Assembly: GCF_002243345.2 (NCBI RefSeq)
Contig: NZ_CP022655.2
Coordinates: forward strand, 5,078,001 to 5,142,000
DNA length: 64,000 nt
Source of the DNA: Paenibacillus sp. RUD330
GTDB lineage: Bacteria > Bacillota > Bacilli > Paenibacillales > Paenibacillaceae
Direction of reading: 5' to 3'
Positions 20,622 through 29,697 of the stretch are shown in pieces (the stretch's first letter is position 1; each line of letters opens with the position of its first letter). The notes beneath the pieces were generated by a model. The model was given only the letters and a program-made list of their open reading frames with translations. It had not been told where the DNA came from and made no database searches. The translations under genes and the position numbers were made by a program.

Positions 20622-21218
20622 CTACCCCTCATTCCTTTCGGATGGCCGGGATTGGAATTCCGGACGCTCCAGCAAGCCCGACAGCGCCTCGCGGATTTCC
20701 TCCGCGCAGCGGGCGTAATCCTCGTAGGAGCCTCCGTACGGATCGGCGATGTCCGGATGGGGAAGCTGGCGCTCCAGCTCCCGGATCCGCCGTTCCAAAG
20801 CGTCGTCGGGACGGCGGCCAAGCGACCGGGCGATCATTCTTTCGCTGTAGTGCCTGTCCAGCTCTCCGCCCGCTCCGTCCCGTCCCGGCAAGGAGTATTC
20901 CTTCAAGGTATGGACTTTGCCGGAAGCCTCCGGCCAATGCCTCAGAAGCGCTTGCTTGTGGGAGGAAGTCATCGTCAGCACGAGATCGGCCCATTCAAGC
21001 AGGCCTTCGCTCGCAGGCGTCGATGAGCCCTTATGAGCGATGCCGCTGTTTTCCAGCACCTGAAGCGCATGGCGCGATACAGGCAATCCGTCCACGGTGG
21101 ATACTCCCGCTGAGCGGACTTCAAGCCGCAGCCCCCTCTCGGCCGAAAGCTCCCTCAGGAATGCCTCCGCCATCGGGGAACGGCATGTGTTTCCGGTACA
21201 GACAAACAAGATGCGCAT
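20622..21218 (-). CDS. ywlE: Protein-arginine phosphatase YwlE
   Basis: A low-molecular-weight phosphatase, 198 aa. The P-loop is VCTGNTCRSPMAE with nucleophile Cys7 and Arg13. Thr11 occupies the position that in B. subtilis YwlE selects phospho-arginine over phospho-tyrosine. The general acid is in DIADPYGGS. In the known system it opposes the McsB kinase, which marks proteins for ClpCP. It is longer than usual (about 150 aa) because of an internal Gly/Arg-rich stretch and a 30-residue tail. It lies 51 bp downstream of mntP. Confidence 0.93.
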   Translation of the reverse strand: MRILFVCTGNTCRSPMAEAFLRELSAERGLRLEVRSAGVSTVDGLPVSRHALQVLENSGIAHKGSSTPASEGLLEWADLVLTMTSSHKQALLRHWPEASGKVHTLKEYSLPGRDGAGGELDRHYSERMIARSLGRRPDDALERRIRELERQLPHPDIADPYGGSYEDYARCAEEIREALSGLLERPEFQSRPSERNEG

Positions 21219-21269
21219 GGACTCCCTCTCCTTTTCCCTTGAGCGGCTTCTCCTGCCGCCGGGATGTCC

Positions 21270-21836
21270 CTACAGCAGGAAGAGGATGCCGAAAGTAAGT
21301 AAAATCGCGCCGCCCGCCGCTTCCCCGTAGCTCCCCAGGCTTTTTCCGATGCGCCGGCCGGCCAGCAGTCCGGCTACCGACATCAGCCCTCCGGCCAGTC
21401 CGAACAGCAGGATGGTGAGAATCAGGTCGGCTGCGAACATGCCCAGCGAAATTCCGACGGAGAAGGAATCGACACTGACGCTCAGAGCGAACAGCAGCAT
21501 GCCTCCCGCGGTCCTGTGGTCCGCGAAGGACGGCGACTCGCCATCGCCTCTCCAAGCGGCGAGAAGCATATGGCCGCCGAGCAGGATGAGCAGGATTCCC
21601 GCAGCCGCCGTCGCCACGTGACCAAGCAGAAAGCTCATGTAATGGCCCGTGTACAAGCCCAGAAGCGGCATGACGACATGGAAAATGCCGATAATCAGAC
21701 TCAGCTTCAAGATGTCCCGGATCCGGATGCCCCTCATTCCGATGCCGACGCCCAGCGAAAAGGCATCCATCCCGAGAGCTAGCGCCATGATCAATAAAGT
21801 GAGCAGCTGTCCTTCATGCAGTCCCGCTTCCAACAT
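21270..21836 (-). CDS. mntP: Manganese efflux pump MntP
   Basis: This 188-aa protein has six membrane helices and the paired acidic motifs of MntP: ALALGMDAFSLGVGIGM in helix 1 and ALSVSVDSFSVGISLGM in helix 4. These aspartates bind Mn2+ in the family. It is ywlD in B. subtilis. The ATG follows GGAGAG. A yybP-ykoY riboswitch often controls mntP, but I found no such leader; the upstream sequence is GC-rich repeats. Confidence 0.95.
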   Translation of the reverse strand: MLEAGLHEGQLLTLLIMALALGMDAFSLGVGIGMRGIRIRDILKLSLIIGIFHVVMPLLGLYTGHYMSFLLGHVATAAAGILLILLGGHMLLAAWRGDGESPSFADHRTAGGMLLFALSVSVDSFSVGISLGMFAADLILTILLFGLAGGLMSVAGLLAGRRIGKSLGSYGEAAGGAILLTFGILFLL

Positions 21837-21924
21837 TTGCGCAATCTCTCCTTACCTACGCTGGCTTGTTCTATCCAGCTTATGCGGACAAGGAGAGAGA
21901 TTATGACCTGTCCCGAAGAGTCGG

Positions 21925-22370
21925 GCGAGGTGCGGCGCAGAGCTCGGTTCGCTCGGCGGGACGAGGGCCGATGCTCCCGGGCGAGGTCTTGCGTCCTGGA
22001 CCGGGCTCGCTCGGCAGGGCGCGGTCTTGCGCGCTGGCTGGGCGGGACGAGGGCCTGACGCGCTCGACCTGCTCGCTCGACGGGGCGAGGTCCGATGCGC
22101 TCGACCGAGCTCGGCGGGACGAGCTCTTGCGCGCTGGCTGGGCGGGAAAAGGTCCGATTCGCCCGAGTGAGGTTTGACGTCCTGGACCCAGCTCGCTCGG
22201 CGGGACGAGGCCCTGAGGCGCTCGACCGAGGTTTGACGTCCTGGACCCAGCTCGCTCGGCGGGACGAGGGCCTGAGGCGCTCGACCGAGGTTTGACGTCC
22301 TGGACCCAGCTTGCTCGGCGGGACGAGGGCCTGAGGCGCTCGACCGAGCTCGGTCGGCGGGTGGTGCGTG
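21925..22370. repeat. 59-bp GC-rich tandem repeat array
   Basis: Three near-identical 59-bp units start at 22169, 22228 and 22287, each opening GAGGTTTGACGTCCTGGACC. Older, decayed copies with the blocks GCTCGGCGGGACGAGG and GCGCTCGACC extend back to about 21925. No gene can be supported in it, although frames stay open on both strands because of the composition. Most of the 880-bp mntP-ywlC gap consists of this array and the next element. Confidence 0.92.
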
Positions 22371-22449
22371 GTCTGCAGCCACGCAGCCAGCAGGAACCAT
22401 TGCGTTTTGTAGGTATCGCAAATTCAGCACATGGCGGGGAACCTACCGT

Positions 22450-22635
22450 TTATCGGACATACGTTCCGCTATTTCGCCCCAAAGCCGGTTTCCTTGCAGT
22501 TAACGGACATACGTTCCGCTATTTAGGCAGAAACCCGCTGTTTTCAATGTATTCGCATGAAATAGCGGATCCTATGTCCGTTAAAATTATTTTAACGCAC
22601 GATTTGCATGAAATAACGGATCGTATGTCCGATAG
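22450..22635. repeat. Structured repeat element, copy A
   Basis: A 25-bp motif (consensus TATCGGACATACGTTCCGCTATTT) occurs in the plus direction at 22450 and 22500 and inverted at 22559 and 22610. Unit 1 can pair with unit 4 and unit 2 with unit 3, giving a nested hairpin. The same arrangement occurs at 43217-43404. Confidence 0.88.
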
Positions 22636-22716
22636 CCTATGATGCTTCAGGAAAATAAATCAAGCTGAGGCCAGCCCGCTTATGGAGCTGCAGTCAGCCC
22701 GCAGATGGAGCTGCAG

Positions 22717-23835
22717 TCAGCCCGCATCGACCTGCCTGCCGCCGGCGGCCTTGGCCAGCCGGTTGAGCAGAGCAAGACCGATGCCGTCCGACGGGCAGGC
22801 TTCTGCCCAAATCCGCTCGGCGCCGAGCTCGTCGAACTCTCGCAAAACGGCGTAGAGCGATCGGGCGGCGCTATCCAGCTTCCCGAGGGAGCCGCAGGCC
22901 AGGACAGCATCGGCCCGGTAGGAAGCCGCCGTCTCCTCGTAGGCGAGAATGCCGGTGCGCAGCCCCATTGCACATGCCGCATCGGCCTCGGCTTGGATAT
23001 ACGCGCGCACCGCTTCCGGCGAGCCGGATACGAGGGTCATCTCCCCGCGCGGCGCATAATGGGCGTATTTCATGCCGGGAGAGCGGGGCGCCGCCGGCTG
23101 GGAAGCCGCGGTCTCGGAGACCGCAGACCCTGACGCCGGCTGCCCGAGGGCCGGAATGCCGGCTCCGGCATCGAACTCGACGGCGTACCCCGCCGCCCGC
23201 AGCTGCTCCGGCGTTACGCCGCCGGGCCGCAGGATGCGGACCGACCGCTCTCCGACAGCCTCGACAACCGTCGATTCCAGTCCGACTCCGGTCGCTCCGC
23301 CATCCAGCACGCCGCCGATCCGCCCGGCCAGATCCTCCAGCACATGCGAGGCCGCTGTCGGACTTGGGCGCCCCGAGCGGTTCGCGCTCGGGGCCGCGAC
23401 GGGACAGCCCGCTTCGCGGATCAGAGCCAGCGCCAGCGGATGGTCCGGCATGCGGACCGCGACGGTATCCAGCCCCGCCGTCACGCGCGGCGATACGGCA
23501 TCCGGAAGCACCGGAAGCACGATCGTCAGCGGCCCGGGCCAAAAGGACCTCATCAAGCCGCGCTCCGTCTCCGTCAAGCCCGCAGCGAGACCTTCCAGCT
23601 GCCGCCCATCGGCGATATGGACGATCAGCGGATTGTCGGACGGCCTCCCTTTCGCTTGGAACACGCTTTCTACCGCCGCCGTGCTGCGGGCATCCGCGCC
23701 GAGGCCGTACACCGTTTCCGTCGGAAAGGCCACCGTTCCGCCGGAACGCAGCAGTTCGGCCGCTTCCTGCAATTCTTTTGCCGAAACAGCTCCCGCCGCT
23801 CCGCTTCTCCAATAAATCGTGCTTGTCGTCGTCAT
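22717..23835 (-). CDS. ywlC: L-threonylcarbamoyladenylate synthase (Sua5/YwlC)
   Basis: The 372-aa enzyme makes threonylcarbamoyl-AMP from threonine, bicarbonate and ATP for the t6A37 modification of ANN-decoding tRNAs. The YrdC domain fills roughly residues 15-205 (GGTVAFPTETVYGLGADA, KGRPSDNPLIVHI, CPVAAPSANRSGRPSPT). A Sua5 C-terminal domain follows from about 245 (GMKYAHYAPRGEM). The linker between them is extended and Ala/Ser/Pro-rich. The start at 23835 follows GAAGGAA. Its neighbours spoIIR and mntP are as in B. subtilis. Confidence 0.96.
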   Translation of the reverse strand: MTTTSTIYWRSGAAGAVSAKELQEAAELLRSGGTVAFPTETVYGLGADARSTAAVESVFQAKGRPSDNPLIVHIADGRQLEGLAAGLTETERGLMRSFWPGPLTIVLPVLPDAVSPRVTAGLDTVAVRMPDHPLALALIREAGCPVAAPSANRSGRPSPTAASHVLEDLAGRIGGVLDGGATGVGLESTVVEAVGERSVRILRPGGVTPEQLRAAGYAVEFDAGAGIPALGQPASGSAVSETAASQPAAPRSPGMKYAHYAPRGEMTLVSGSPEAVRAYIQAEADAACAMGLRTGILAYEETAASYRADAVLACGSLGKLDSAARSLYAVLREFDELGAERIWAEACPSDGIGLALLNRLAKAAGGRQVDAG

Positions 23836-24159
23836 TCGATTCCATTCCTTCTCATCCGGAGTTGCCGCGGAAGCCCCCGGCGATATAGCTACAGTATACC
23901 TCTCGCGCCGCCGCGTTACCAACCTTTCAATGCCTTCCCTCCTTGCGGGCAAGAATCGAAAACACCCCCTGCAAAGACTGCTCGCACCCGCCGGAAGGCA
24001 GATCCCATCGTCATTGAAAGGGGTGAACGCAGTGATCAAGCCGCTTGGCCGGCATGCCATCCGGCAGCAGGGACGGATTCCGGCTGAACGGACATCGTCG
24101 TCTGCCAAAGGCGCCTCTTCCATTCCTTCTCGGACACCGGGCAGCTCCCGCCCGGCCCA
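23836..24159. other. Intergenic, no supported feature
   Basis: This 324-bp gap lies between spoIIR and ywlC. A GAAAGGGGTGA site before a GTG at 24031 on the plus strand is visible, but the frame it opens runs antisense into spoIIR with no protein-like pattern, so I do not call a gene. No clear terminator was found. Confidence 0.5.
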
Positions 24160-24936
24160 TCAGGAAAAGAGACCGCGCAGGAAGGAGAAGAACGATTCGA
24201 TCAGCTCCCAGATGAAAAACTTCGCCTCCGGGGCTTGTCCTGCTTCTGCAGGGGCATCGGCTTTGGCCGAGGCGGATTTGCCGCCATCGGCTTGCGACAG
24301 CCGGTCCGGCTTGCTGTCCGCGACCGCAGCAGCAGCTTCCGCTTTCGGAGCCGCGTCTCCGGACGATGAGTCCAAGAAGCACAGCGGAGGGAAAAGGACG
24401 CACCACCAGTTCTGGCCCTTTCCTTCGCCAAGGGTGATGAGGAGCGCTTCATAATCGCCTGCCGGATAAACCTGCTCGCCGTAGACTTTGGTCGGAAAAG
24501 CCACTTGGCCAAGCTCGGCTTTGTAGCTGTAGGAGAATCCGCGATCCTCCAGCGTGCGGGCTACGATGACTTCGATCTCCCCCATATGGGCATGCAGCGT
24601 GGCGCGGGCTTCTTCGATCGTCTGAGGCCCTGCCGCCCAGCCGTTCATCGCCTTCACGACGGCATCGCGCACGACGCGCTTCGTAGCCTGGTCGACGGCG
24701 GAATCCGAGTTGGCGAGGATGCGCAGCCGGATGGCCTCGCTTGGAATGGAGCTTTGGGCCAGAGCGGCGTCGTTGCGGACATTTTCCCAGCTCATCATCA
24801 GGAAGGCGACACAGACGATGAGGTACAGGTAGGACAGGCGGAACGGGAATCGGTAGGAATGGGCTGGTGCCGGATAAGGACGGGAAGCTGCGGACGGATA
24901 AGGGCGGGTCACCGAAGTATAGGAATGAACGGACAT
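24160..24936 (-). CDS. spoIIR: Stage II sporulation protein R
   Basis: SpoIIR is made in the forespore and secreted to activate the SpoIIGA protease, which processes pro-sigma-E in the mother cell. The 258-aa protein has one membrane segment (residues 33-50, YLYLIVCVAFLMMSW), then the signature IPSEAIRLRILANSDSAVDQ and GQNWWCVLFPPLCF. The last 60 residues are an Ala-rich linker and an amphipathic end. The ATG follows GAGGAG. A sigma-F-type promoter lies about 70 bp upstream. Confidence 0.96.
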   Translation of the reverse strand: MSVHSYTSVTRPYPSAASRPYPAPAHSYRFPFRLSYLYLIVCVAFLMMSWENVRNDAALAQSSIPSEAIRLRILANSDSAVDQATKRVVRDAVVKAMNGWAAGPQTIEEARATLHAHMGEIEVIVARTLEDRGFSYSYKAELGQVAFPTKVYGEQVYPAGDYEALLITLGEGKGQNWWCVLFPPLCFLDSSSGDAAPKAEAAAAVADSKPDRLSQADGGKSASAKADAPAEAGQAPEAKFFIWELIESFFSFLRGLFS

Positions 24937-25001
24937 TGCACAAGCTCCTCTCGGGCACCCGTCGGCACCGCCGCTTGCGTTCCGGAACGTCTCTATGCTC
25001 C

Positions 25002-25029
25002 AGTATGTCCGCTCTCCGCTCTTCTATAC
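25002..25029 (-). promoter_or_regulatory. Sigma-F/G-type promoter of spoIIR
   Basis: GTATA and GGACATACT are 14 bp apart on the minus strand. The -10 fits the sigma-F pattern GGNNANANT exactly. The rest of the 395-bp gap to prmC shows nothing I can assign. Confidence 0.7.
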
Positions 25030-25331
25030 CTTGCCTGCAAATCCGAATTTCGAAGATTGCGAGATTAAGAGGGCTTGAATCGGGGAAGGCTGGCCTGTAA
25101 CGGGGAGGCAAGCAGCCGAAGACAGTCCGAGCCGCCCTCCACTAGCCATTTTTCAAGCGAGCTTAGGCTGCAAAGGCCGTCCTCTGCGGCCGGCATACAA
25201 TTGGGGATGCCCTTTCCCTGTGCCGCAGACAAAGACAGAGCTTCAGCGCGCCAGCCCTGTCCCTGATCGCGGATATGGCATCGGCCTCTACTTTTCGCAG
25301 CTTGGCTCCTGAACATGTACATCATCGTCTT

Positions 25332-26387
25332 CTAGCTTTCAGAACCTGTCGTCCTGACTGCGATTACATGGCGCTTGATGCCTCCATAATCGGTCACGAT
25401 CGAGATGTCGTCCCAATGCCCGATTTCTTCAAGCAGCGCAGCGACCTGCCGGGCTTGTCCGATGCCGAGCTCGAAGCCCACGACCGACGGAAGCCGCGTC
25501 AAAGATTTGAGCTGTTCCGCCATGGCGCGGTACGGATTGAGGCCGTCCTCCCCGCCGTCGAGGGCAAGCCTAGGCTCGAATTCCCTGACTTCCCGCTGCA
25601 GCCCCGGCAAATCTCCGGCTGGAATGTAGGGGGGATTAGACACAAGAACGTCGACTTCGAGTCCCTCCATGCTCCCCCCGGCGGAAGCCAGAAACGGCTG
25701 CAGCAGGTCTCCCTCAATAAACGCGCTCAGCGCAGCTCCCAGACGGAGGGCGTTGCCCTCGGCTGTGCGCAGCGCATCCGGAGACAGATCGGAGGCATGC
25801 ACCCGCCATGCCGGGCGCTCCACGGCCAACGTGACGGCGATCGCGCCGCTGCCCGTGCCAACGTCGAGGACGACGGGCGCGGCAGCGGAGGCAGGCGCTT
25901 CCAGACCGGCAGGCCGCAGGGTGGTTGCGGCAGGCTCGGCGCTTCCCGGCAATGCCTCGGGCGATGCCGCCGTTGCAGCCGAACCTCCCGCATGCGGCCA
26001 CAGCCTGTCCGCCGCATGCAGCACCGCCTCCACGAGCAGCTCCGTCTCGGGGCGCGGAATCAGCACCGCCGGGGTGACGGCGAACGGCCGGCCATAGAAC
26101 CACTGCTCCCCTACAATATACTGCGCGGGCTCTCCCCGCCCCTTGCGGGTGACGGCTTCCTCCCAAGCCGCCAGCCGCTCCGGCGGGAACGCCTCCCGGC
26201 CGTCGCGAAGCAGCTCCGCCCGGTTCAAGCCTAGAATATGCTGAAGCAGCAGGGAGGCGTTGTCCCCCGCCTCCTCAACGCCGCACCGGTCCAGATAGGC
26301 CTCAGCCAGCTTGCGGGCGGCCTGAATCGAAGTTCCTGCTTCCTGGCGGAAAGGCTCCGCCGCCCGGCCTAGATCGTTGTCGCTCAT
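25332..26387 (-). CDS. prmC: Release-factor glutamine methyltransferase PrmC
   Basis: PrmC methylates the GGQ glutamine of RF1 and RF2 using SAM. The 351-aa protein has the N-terminal helical domain (residues 1-90), the PRPETELLVE motif, the SAM site VLDVGTGSGAI (173-183) and the substrate motif NPPY (251-254). Residues 133-171 are an Ala/Pro-rich insertion not usual in the family. The ATG at 26387 has AGGAGG upstream. It lies downstream of its substrate gene prfA, but a terminator sits between them. Confidence 0.95.
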   Translation of the reverse strand: MSDNDLGRAAEPFRQEAGTSIQAARKLAEAYLDRCGVEEAGDNASLLLQHILGLNRAELLRDGREAFPPERLAAWEEAVTRKGRGEPAQYIVGEQWFYGRPFAVTPAVLIPRPETELLVEAVLHAADRLWPHAGGSAATAASPEALPGSAEPAATTLRPAGLEAPASAAAPVVLDVGTGSGAIAVTLAVERPAWRVHASDLSPDALRTAEGNALRLGAALSAFIEGDLLQPFLASAGGSMEGLEVDVLVSNPPYIPAGDLPGLQREVREFEPRLALDGGEDGLNPYRAMAEQLKSLTRLPSVVGFELGIGQARQVAALLEEIGHWDDISIVTDYGGIKRHVIAVRTTGSES

Positions 26388-26427
26388 CTTTTCGAGCCTC
26401 CTGAAGGATGATGGCCTGCGCATTGAT

Positions 26428-26464
26428 GAAAAAAAAGCCCCATCCCGATCGGCGGGCTTGGGGC
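26428..26464 (-). terminator. prfA terminator
   Basis: GCCCC/GGGGC with inner CCCG/CGGG is followed by eight T residues on the minus strand, between prfA and prmC. Confidence 0.85.
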
Positions 26465-26545
26465 GTATGTCGCGCATTGTGCATGCCGCTGTTCACTGCG
26501 CTGCATGAAGCTGCTGCCGGCAATTCGAAGCCGCCTCAATCCCGC

Positions 26546-27619
26546 TTAGGCGAGATTTTCGCGCTCCAGCAGCTCGGCCTGCTCGGCGAGCGAAAGGGAA
26601 TTGACGATGTCGCCCATGTCGCCGTTCATGACGGAATCGAGGCGATGCAGCGTGAGGCCGATGCGGTGATCGGTCACGCGGCTTTGCGGGAAGTTGTACG
26701 TGCGGATCCGCTCGCTGCGGTCGCCCGTGCCGACTTTGCTCTTGCGCTCGCCGGCGATCTTGGCTTCTTCTTCCTGACGGTGGATATCATAGATGCGGGC
26801 GCGCAGAACCTGCAGCGCCTTGGCCTTGTTGTCGTTCTGCGACTTGCCGTCCTGGCAGGTGGCGACGATGCCGGTAGGCACATGCGTCACGCGCACGGCG
26901 GACTTGGTCGTGTTGACCGACTGGCCGCCCGCTCCGCTGGAGCAGAACGTGTCGACACGGATATCCTTGTCGTGGATCTCGATCTCGACTTCCTCGACTT
27001 CCGGCATGACGGCCACGGTGGACGTGGACGTATGGATCCGGCCGCCGGATTCCGTCACCGGAATGCGCTGCACGCGGTGTGCGCCGCTCTCGAACTTCAG
27101 CTTGCTGAACGCGCCCTTGCCGGTGATCTTGAAGATGACTTCCTTGAAGCCGCCAAGATCGTTCTCGCTCGCATCCATGAGCTCGACGCGCCAGCCTTGG
27201 GTCTCCGCGAAGCGGGTGTACATGCGGTACAGATCGGAAGCGAACAGCGCCGCCTCGTCGCCGCCCGCCGCGCCGCGGATCTCCACGATGACATTCTTGT
27301 CGTCGTTGGGATCCTTGGGCAGCAAGAGGACGCGAACCTGCTCCTCAAGCCCGGCGAGCCGCTCGCCCAGCTCCTCGAGCTCCATCTTGACCATCTCGCG
27401 CATCTCGTCGTCGAGCTTCTCGCCTTGCATCGCTTTGGCGTCCTCGTACTGGGCATGCACTTCTTTATATTCCGTATAAGCGCTGTAAGCGCCTTGAAGA
27501 TCCGATTGTTCCTTCGACAAATCCCGGAGCCGCTTGGGATCGCTGGCTACATCAGGATCGCACAGCAGCTCGCTCAGTTTTTCGTACCGGTCCGCAAGCG
27601 CTTGTAGACGGTCCAACAC
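26546..27619 (-). CDS. prfA: Peptide chain release factor 1
   Basis: RF1 ends translation at UAA and UAG. The 357-aa protein has the codon-recognition tripeptide PVT at 187-189 in [10 protein letters not shown] and the catalytic GGQ at 231-233 in [15 protein letters not shown]. The start is a GTG at 27619 with GGGGTGA six bases upstream, giving [15 protein letters not shown]. Length and domains are standard. Confidence 0.97.
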   Translation of the reverse strand: MLDRLQALADRYEKLSELLCDPDVASDPKRLRDLSKEQSDLQGAYSAYTEYKEVHAQYEDAKAMQGEKLDDEMREMVKMELEELGERLAGLEEQVRVLLLPKDPNDDKNVIVEIRGAAGGDEAALFASDLYRMYTRFAETQGWRVELMDASENDLGGFKEVIFKITGKGAFSKLKFESGAHRVQRIPVTESGGRIHTSTSTVAVMPEVEEVEIEIHDKDIRVDTFCSSGAGGQSVNTTKSAVRVTHVPTGIVATCQDGKSQNDNKAKALQVLRARIYDIHRQEEEAKIAGERKSKVGTGDRSERIRTYNFPQSRVTDHRIGLTLHRLDSVMNGDMGDIVNSLSLAEQAELLERENLA

Positions 27620-27665
27620 CTGACTTCACCCCTAGTGATATTCTGTAAAAAAAGTCCTGACATCC

Positions 27666-27674
27666 ATTATACCA
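27666..27674 (-). promoter_or_regulatory. prfA promoter, extended -10
   Basis: TGGTATAAT is an extended -10 on the minus strand about 50 bp before the prfA start. The -35 region (TTATGA at 18 bp) is weak. Confidence 0.55.
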
Positions 27675-27744
27675 TATATGAGACTTATTCATAAATGGTT
27701 AAGCCGTGGAAAAACAGGCGGCCGGTCCAGATTCCCGGCGCACC

Positions 27745-27781
27745 GCAAAACGCCCTGCGCGCCGATAATCGGCGGCAGGGC
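27745..27781 (-). terminator. ychF terminator
   Basis: GCCCTGC/GCAGGGC with an inner CGCCGAT/CGGCG hairpin is followed by GTTTTG on the minus strand. The T run is short. Confidence 0.55.
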
Positions 27782-27837
27782 TGTCTGCTCCAAGGGGCGG
27801 CCGGATGAATCGGCTTCCCTCGGTTCTTGAATCCGCG

Positions 27838-28938
27838 CTACACGTTGAAGCGGAAATGCATGACATCGCCGTCCTTGACGACGTACTCCTTGCCTTCGAG
27901 GCGCAGCTGGCCGCGCTCGCGGGCGGTGTTCATGGAGCCTGCGGAGACAAGATCGTCATAGGATACGACCTCTGCGCGGATGAAGCCGCGCTCGAAGTCC
28001 GTGTGGATGACGCCGGCAGCCTGAGGCGCCTTCATGCCCTTGCGGATCGTCCAGGCGCGGACTTCCTGCACGCCGGCCGTGAAGTACGTGTACAGGCCGA
28101 GCAGCTTGTAGGCGGACTTGATGAGGCGGTTCAAGCCGGATTCCTCCATGCCGAGCTCCTCCAGGAACATCGCCTTGTCTTCGCCTTCAAGCTCCGCGAT
28201 TTCGGCTTCGACCTTCGCGCTGATCGGCACGACTTCGGCATTTTCAGCCAAGGCGAATTCACGCACGATTTTCACATACGGATTGCCTTCGGCGTCGGCG
28301 ACTTCTTCCTCGCTCACGTTGGCCGCATAGAGCACGGGCTTCATCGTCAGCAGGTGAAGGTCGCGGATGAGCGTCTTCTCTTCGTCGCTCAGCTCGACGC
28401 TGCGCGCCGGCTGGTCGTTGTAGAGGGCTTCCTTGATCCGCTCCAGCACTTCGACTTCCTGGGCGTACTGCTTGTTGCCGCCCTTCATGTTCTTGCGGGA
28501 GCGGTCGATGCGGCGGTCGACGGAATCGATGTCCGCCAGGATCAGCTCCAGGTTGATCGTCTGGATGTCTCCCAGCGGATCGACCTTGCCCGACACATGG
28601 GTGATGTTCTCGTCCTGGAAGCAGCGCACGACATGGCAGATGGCGTCCACTTCGCGGATATGGGCGAGGAATTTGTTGCCGAGCCCTTCGCCTTTGCTGG
28701 CGCCGGCGACGAGGCCCGCGATGTCCACGAATTCGAATGCGGTCGGCACGGTCTGCTTCGGCACGACGAGCTCGGTCAATTTATCCAGCCGCTCGTCGGG
28801 AACTTCCACGACGCCGACGTTAGGGTCGATCGTGCAGAACGGATAGTTGGCGGATTCCGCTCCAGCCTGAGTGATTGCGTTGAAAAGCGTCGATTTGCCC
28901 ACGTTGGGAAGACCGACGATGCCACATGAGAGCGCCAA
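27838..28938 (-). CDS. ychF: Redox-regulated ATPase YchF
   Basis: This is a universally conserved Obg-family P-loop protein, 366 aa, that binds ATP better than GTP and associates with ribosomes. The G1 motif is [15 protein letters not shown]. The switch is [20 protein letters not shown], and the C-terminal TGS-like domain contains [17 protein letters not shown]. The start is taken as the TTG at 28938 with AAGGAG nine bases upstream, which gives [12 protein letters not shown] and the family length; a longer frame upstream is less likely. A TATAAT at 29069-29074 may be its -10. Confidence 0.97.
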   Translation of the reverse strand: MALSCGIVGLPNVGKSTLFNAITQAGAESANYPFCTIDPNVGVVEVPDERLDKLTELVVPKQTVPTAFEFVDIAGLVAGASKGEGLGNKFLAHIREVDAICHVVRCFQDENITHVSGKVDPLGDIQTINLELILADIDSVDRRIDRSRKNMKGGNKQYAQEVEVLERIKEALYNDQPARSVELSDEEKTLIRDLHLLTMKPVLYAANVSEEEVADAEGNPYVKIVREFALAENAEVVPISAKVEAEIAELEGEDKAMFLEELGMEESGLNRLIKSAYKLLGLYTYFTAGVQEVRAWTIRKGMKAPQAAGVIHTDFERGFIRAEVVSYDDLVSAGSMNTARERGQLRLEGKEYVVKDGDVMHFRFNV

Positions 28939-29172
28939 TGAAAACAACTCCTTCAAAGTCTTGTCCGATAAGAAAGGATATCAAGCGCGCATCCCTTCTT
29001 CTCTTCTCTACGCGAACGTTCTCCGCCGCATAAGGCGGGGAAACCGTTAGGCTTGATCTCTAGGAGCCATTATACATGACATCGTGCAATTTAAAAAGAA
29101 AAGCCGCGGCTTGGGCGGCCCCTCGGACTTGCAGAAATGGAAGCGAAAGGAGGCGGGTCAAGACCGCCCTGC

Positions 29173-29373
29173 TCAGACCGCGCGGCGGGCGGCCGGCATC
29201 AGCGCCAGAATTCCATCCGTTCGGAACGTGCGCGGCTGCCGCTTGGCCAGATCGAAAGCCTTCAAATGCTTCCCGCTAAGCCCTTCCACGCGTACGAGCC
29301 GGCGGCTCAAGCTGCCCTTCGCGTCCTCGTAAATCATCTCCACTTCACGTCCGATCCACTTCCGGAATTCCAT
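29173..29373 (-). CDS. Small WYL-like protein, probable SOS gene
   Basis: This 66-aa protein starts at an ATG with GAGGGGG upstream. Its body (MEFRKWIGREVEMIYED, then VRVEGLSGKHLKAFDLAKRQPRTFRTDGILAL) resembles the core of a WYL domain, a ligand/nucleic-acid sensing fold, with the terminal R-x-F-R pattern. Short WYL-like proteins of this size often accompany YolD-like proteins in Firmicutes, but none is adjacent. Two LexA-like sites flank its -10 region. The family call is by pattern only. Confidence 0.65.
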   Translation of the reverse strand: MEFRKWIGREVEMIYEDAKGSLSRRLVRVEGLSGKHLKAFDLAKRQPRTFRTDGILALMPAARRAV

Positions 29374-29394
29374 GCCATGACCCCCTCGGTATAG

Positions 29395-29436
29395 GAACAT
29401 ATATTCTTATTTTATTATAAACGAGAATGTATGTTC
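29395..29436 (-). promoter_or_regulatory. Paired LexA-like sites over promoter
   Basis: GAACATATATTC (29395-29406) and GAATGTATGTTC (29425-29436) each match the Gram-positive SOS box GAAC-N4-GTTC with one change in one half-site. They flank a minus-strand TATAAT (29414-29419) about 40 bp before the WYL-like gene. The two also form a larger inverted repeat. Confidence 0.5.
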
Positions 29437-29488
29437 TTATGCAATGAAAATTATTCCCACCACCCGGATGGCTGCCCGGCAGCAGATG

Positions 29489-29522
29489 CAAAAAAGCTTC
29501 CGGGCAGAAGCGCCGGAAGCTT
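29489..29522 (-). terminator. Terminator after lipoprotein gene
   Basis: AAGCTTCCGG and CCGGAAGCTT form a perfect 10-bp stem followed by TTTT on the minus strand. The rest of the 324-bp gap holds only this and the LexA-like sites. Confidence 0.85.
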
Positions 29523-29697
29523 GAGGACAACAAACAGGATTCATAGATGGTATCCATCTGGGATAGGGTTCATCAAGGATTCCATCCCTGAACGGTTTAA
29601 CGGATGCCGACCGCCCTGGGCTATGAAGGCATCCTAATCCGCTCGACCCAAGCGGAAATGCCGGGTCCAAACTAACAATACTCCACGGCCGTCCGAT

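Noticed and set aside
21852-22430. Long frames on both strands in the 59-bp repeat array
   Set aside because: Arg/Ser/Ala-rich low-complexity products from GC repeats; no start signal and no similarity to real proteins.
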